Part shown: positions 62,574-64,000 of the stretch, in pieces
Position numbering within the stretch: the stretch's first letter is position 1
Layout: each line of letters begins with the position of its first letter
Assembly: GCA_011947345.1 (NCBI GenBank)
Contig: JAAVTG010000559.1
Coordinates: 496,001-560,000, forward strand
Source: Phytophthora quininea
Lineage: Eukaryota > Oomycota > Peronosporomycetes > Peronosporales > Peronosporaceae
Reading direction: 5' to 3'
DNA: 64,000 bases
Translations under genes and position numbers: made by a program
Notes under the pieces: generated by a model
What the model saw: only the letters and a program-made list of their open reading frames with translations
What the model was told of the DNA's origin: nothing
The model's database searches: none

Positions 62574-63722
62574 TGTGGCGGGCGGTTGGGGAGTTGGGAT
62601 CGGTGCGGCCGAATGGATAATGAGCTGCTGGACGGAGTCGAAGACCGCTAGGCCGAGGAGTGATCTCCATCGCGAGGCTGCCGCAAAGCCACGCGCGTTT
62701 CCGAGGGCTCGACATCCGCTGCCACCGTTGTTGCCTGTCAGAAACCACCGCCAGTACCCGCCGACGGCAACCAGTTGTAGCGGTCACGGCTCGTGAACAG
62801 TACTTGGTCACTCATCGTTTCGGCTCTCGTAGCGGCGCGGGCCAATCAGCGGGCCGAATTGTCTTCAACGGATGGACTGTCACAAAGACGGCGCGCGCGT
62901 TTGCTTGGTGACCTTCAGAATCGGCGCTGAGTCATCCGAAAATCGCGGCGGTTGTGCTGTTTTATCCTGGTGCTGGAAATGGGGGCGAGCCATCCATGGG
63001 CGGTGGATTTGGTTAACCATGCAGGGCTAGTTGCTGCTTTATCTTGAACAGTTGTGAATGTCGATGTCAAGGGATTCGTGATCCAACAACACTGAGTTGC
63101 TTCCGCATTGACAGCACGTGGCGAGCCTGGTTCCGTAGACCAATGCTCTGGTTGACAGGTCACTCATCTGGGAGTGCTATGGATACGCAAATACATAGAG
63201 GGTAATGACGACCAACACCACCGCAACAATGAAAGTAATTGTCTCTAGCAAGCTGCAGACTTTTTGAGTTGAGCATTGGCTTTACCATTTACGAGTACCA
63301 CTGGCTTTACCATTTATCACGCGTTTGAGCGAAATCGACCCCGGACTGCACACCAAGTGAAGTCCACGAGTGCAGTCCACGGGATCATTTGCACAGTATA
63401 AAACACGTGCGTTTGCACAAGTCAAACATCTAGACCTTTTCAGGTTCAAAACGGCGACAAGTAAAATCAAAACTGCAAAAGCTAAGATCAACGTGATATG
63501 GCACCAATACATTATAATTTTGATAGCATCAAGTTTAAACAACTGATTAGTTCATAGAGGTGAAAAATGGCGGTAATTCTTCCCGCCAATTTTGTTGAAC
63601 CATTGCAATGGCTGGCTCTGCGGAGAAGAAGGAATTGGTGGACGCCGTTGCTGCATCAACCCGCTAGCTCAAAGCTTTTCGGTCACTTTCCAACTTCCTC
63701 TGAGCTTCCTACCCGACGAGAC
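62574..63722. other. Intergenic region between flavohemoglobin and the transposase fragment
   Basis: About 1.15 kb with a GC-rich left part (flavohemoglobin promoter) and an A/T-rich right part. A minus-strand frame at 63282-63542 has a hydrophobic stretch but nothing else to support it. A short direct repeat lies at 63277-63316. Confidence 0.45.
63277..63316. repeat. 15-bp direct repeat
   Basis: TGGCTTTACCATTTA occurs at 63277-63291 and again at 63302-63316. Its proximity to a transposase start raises the possibility of subterminal element repeats, but no inverted partner was found in the window. Confidence 0.6.
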
Positions 63723-64000
63723 AATGCTTTACGACGACGCGACCGTTTGTCGGGTTCTTCGTGCTGCTCGAGATGGCCAAGACTGGCATGATGTTGCGGC
63801 CAAAACTGATGTAAAGCTGCGCACGGCTTACCGCTGGATAAATGCTGCCGAAGCCAACGACAACTGGGATTCTTCGCCCAGAAAACCCCGCGGCGGCAAG
63901 CGCCACGCCAAGATACAACAAGAACATGTCAGCTACTTGCTCGGTCTCATCGATGACAACTGCTACATCACGCTTAACGAAATGGTCGACGCTCTGGAAG
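63723..64000 (+). mobile_element. Tc1/mariner-IS630-like transposase, N-terminal part (runs off window)
   Basis: Open frame from ATG 63723 to the right edge, about 92 codons. It begins with a helix-turn-helix (WHDVAAKTDVKLRTAYRWIN), then a Gly/Lys-rich hinge (RKPRGGKRHAKI) and a second helical unit (QEHVSYLLGLIDDNCYITLN, EMVDALE). This two-HTH layout with a GGKRxxK hinge is typical of IS630/Tc1-mariner-like transposases common in oomycete genomes. The DDE catalytic domain would be outside the window, so activity cannot be judged. No terminal inverted repeat was identified upstream. Confidence 0.65.

Noticed and set aside
61164..62651. 495-codon open frame on plus strand
   Set aside because: It is antisense to the intact flavohemoglobin and exists only because of extreme GC at third positions; composition is Val/Leu/Gly/Arg noise.
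1..64000. RxLR or Crinkler effector genes
   Set aside because: I checked signal-peptide-bearing frames for RxLR-dEER and LxLFLAK motifs and found none.
1..64000. CRISPR arrays, tRNA and rRNA genes
   Set aside because: No regularly spaced repeats, no convincing GGTTCRANNC T-loop with acceptor stem, no rRNA-like conserved stretches seen by eye.

Overview
The window reads as nuclear DNA of a plant-pathogenic oomycete, most likely Phytophthora or a close relative. Supporting signs are dense genes with short GT-AG introns (about 55-85 nt), intergenic gaps often under 150 bp, initiator-like core promoters just upstream of several ATGs, a secreted GH28 polygalacturonase, a type 1 NLP cytolysin (NPP1 family), a CYP86-like P450, a CRT-like transporter, and gene fusions of the kind oomycetes often carry. 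The species cannot be fixed from the sequence alone.

Layout. 0-12 kb: 5' end of a 2-oxoglutarate dehydrogenase E1 gene, a VIPAS39/SPE-39-like trafficking protein, the GH28 polygalacturonase, a P450, a coiled-coil protein, a 2OG-Fe(II) oxygenase, the NLP and the DNA primase large subunit. 12-24 kb: tRNA pseudouridine synthase (Pus3/Deg1), an acylated PP2C phosphatase, a GC-rich stretch without a convincing gene plus a pogo-type transposase relic, a MORN-repeat protein, COQ9, a ten-exon sideroflexin and a small secreted aromatic/Arg/Gly-rich protein. 24-35 kb: an EF-hand coiled-coil gene, three MAPEG (MGST3-like) genes with a decayed metallo-beta-lactamase-fold pseudogene among them, uroporphyrinogen decarboxylase, a coiled-coil protein and the CRT-like transporter. 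36-47 kb: a multidomain PI3-kinase, phosphatidylserine synthase, ATIC, a second copy of the small secreted protein, and a CENP-B-type DNA-binding domain fused to an AS3MT-like methyltransferase fold. 47-64 kb: NTH1, TFB5, the histidine-degradation genes HutI and HutF (HutF fused to an M20 amidohydrolase), a prolyl 4-hydroxylase/GT60 fusion, ELP1, a flavohemoglobin, and a partial Tc1/IS630-like transposase at the right edge.

How genes relate. HutI and HutF-M20 are divergent neighbours that could cover the end of histidine catabolism, with the M20 domain a candidate N-formylglutamate deformylase. The P4H-GT60 protein joins the first two activities of the Skp1 hydroxyproline glycosylation pathway. 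NTH1/TFB5, PriL/Pus3 and P4H-GT60/ELP1 are tight divergent pairs. PI3-kinase and phosphatidylserine synthase are adjacent lipid-signalling genes. GH28 and NLP are plant-interaction genes; P450, 2OG oxygenase, MAPEG and flavohemoglobin fit oxidative or xenobiotic chemistry.

Quality caution. Many otherwise well-conserved genes carry isolated single-base frameshifts, often in short homopolymers. In every gene where I summed the exons, compensating these indels gave a length divisible by three and typical of the family. I read most as sequence errors rather than pseudogenes, and state them gene by gene.
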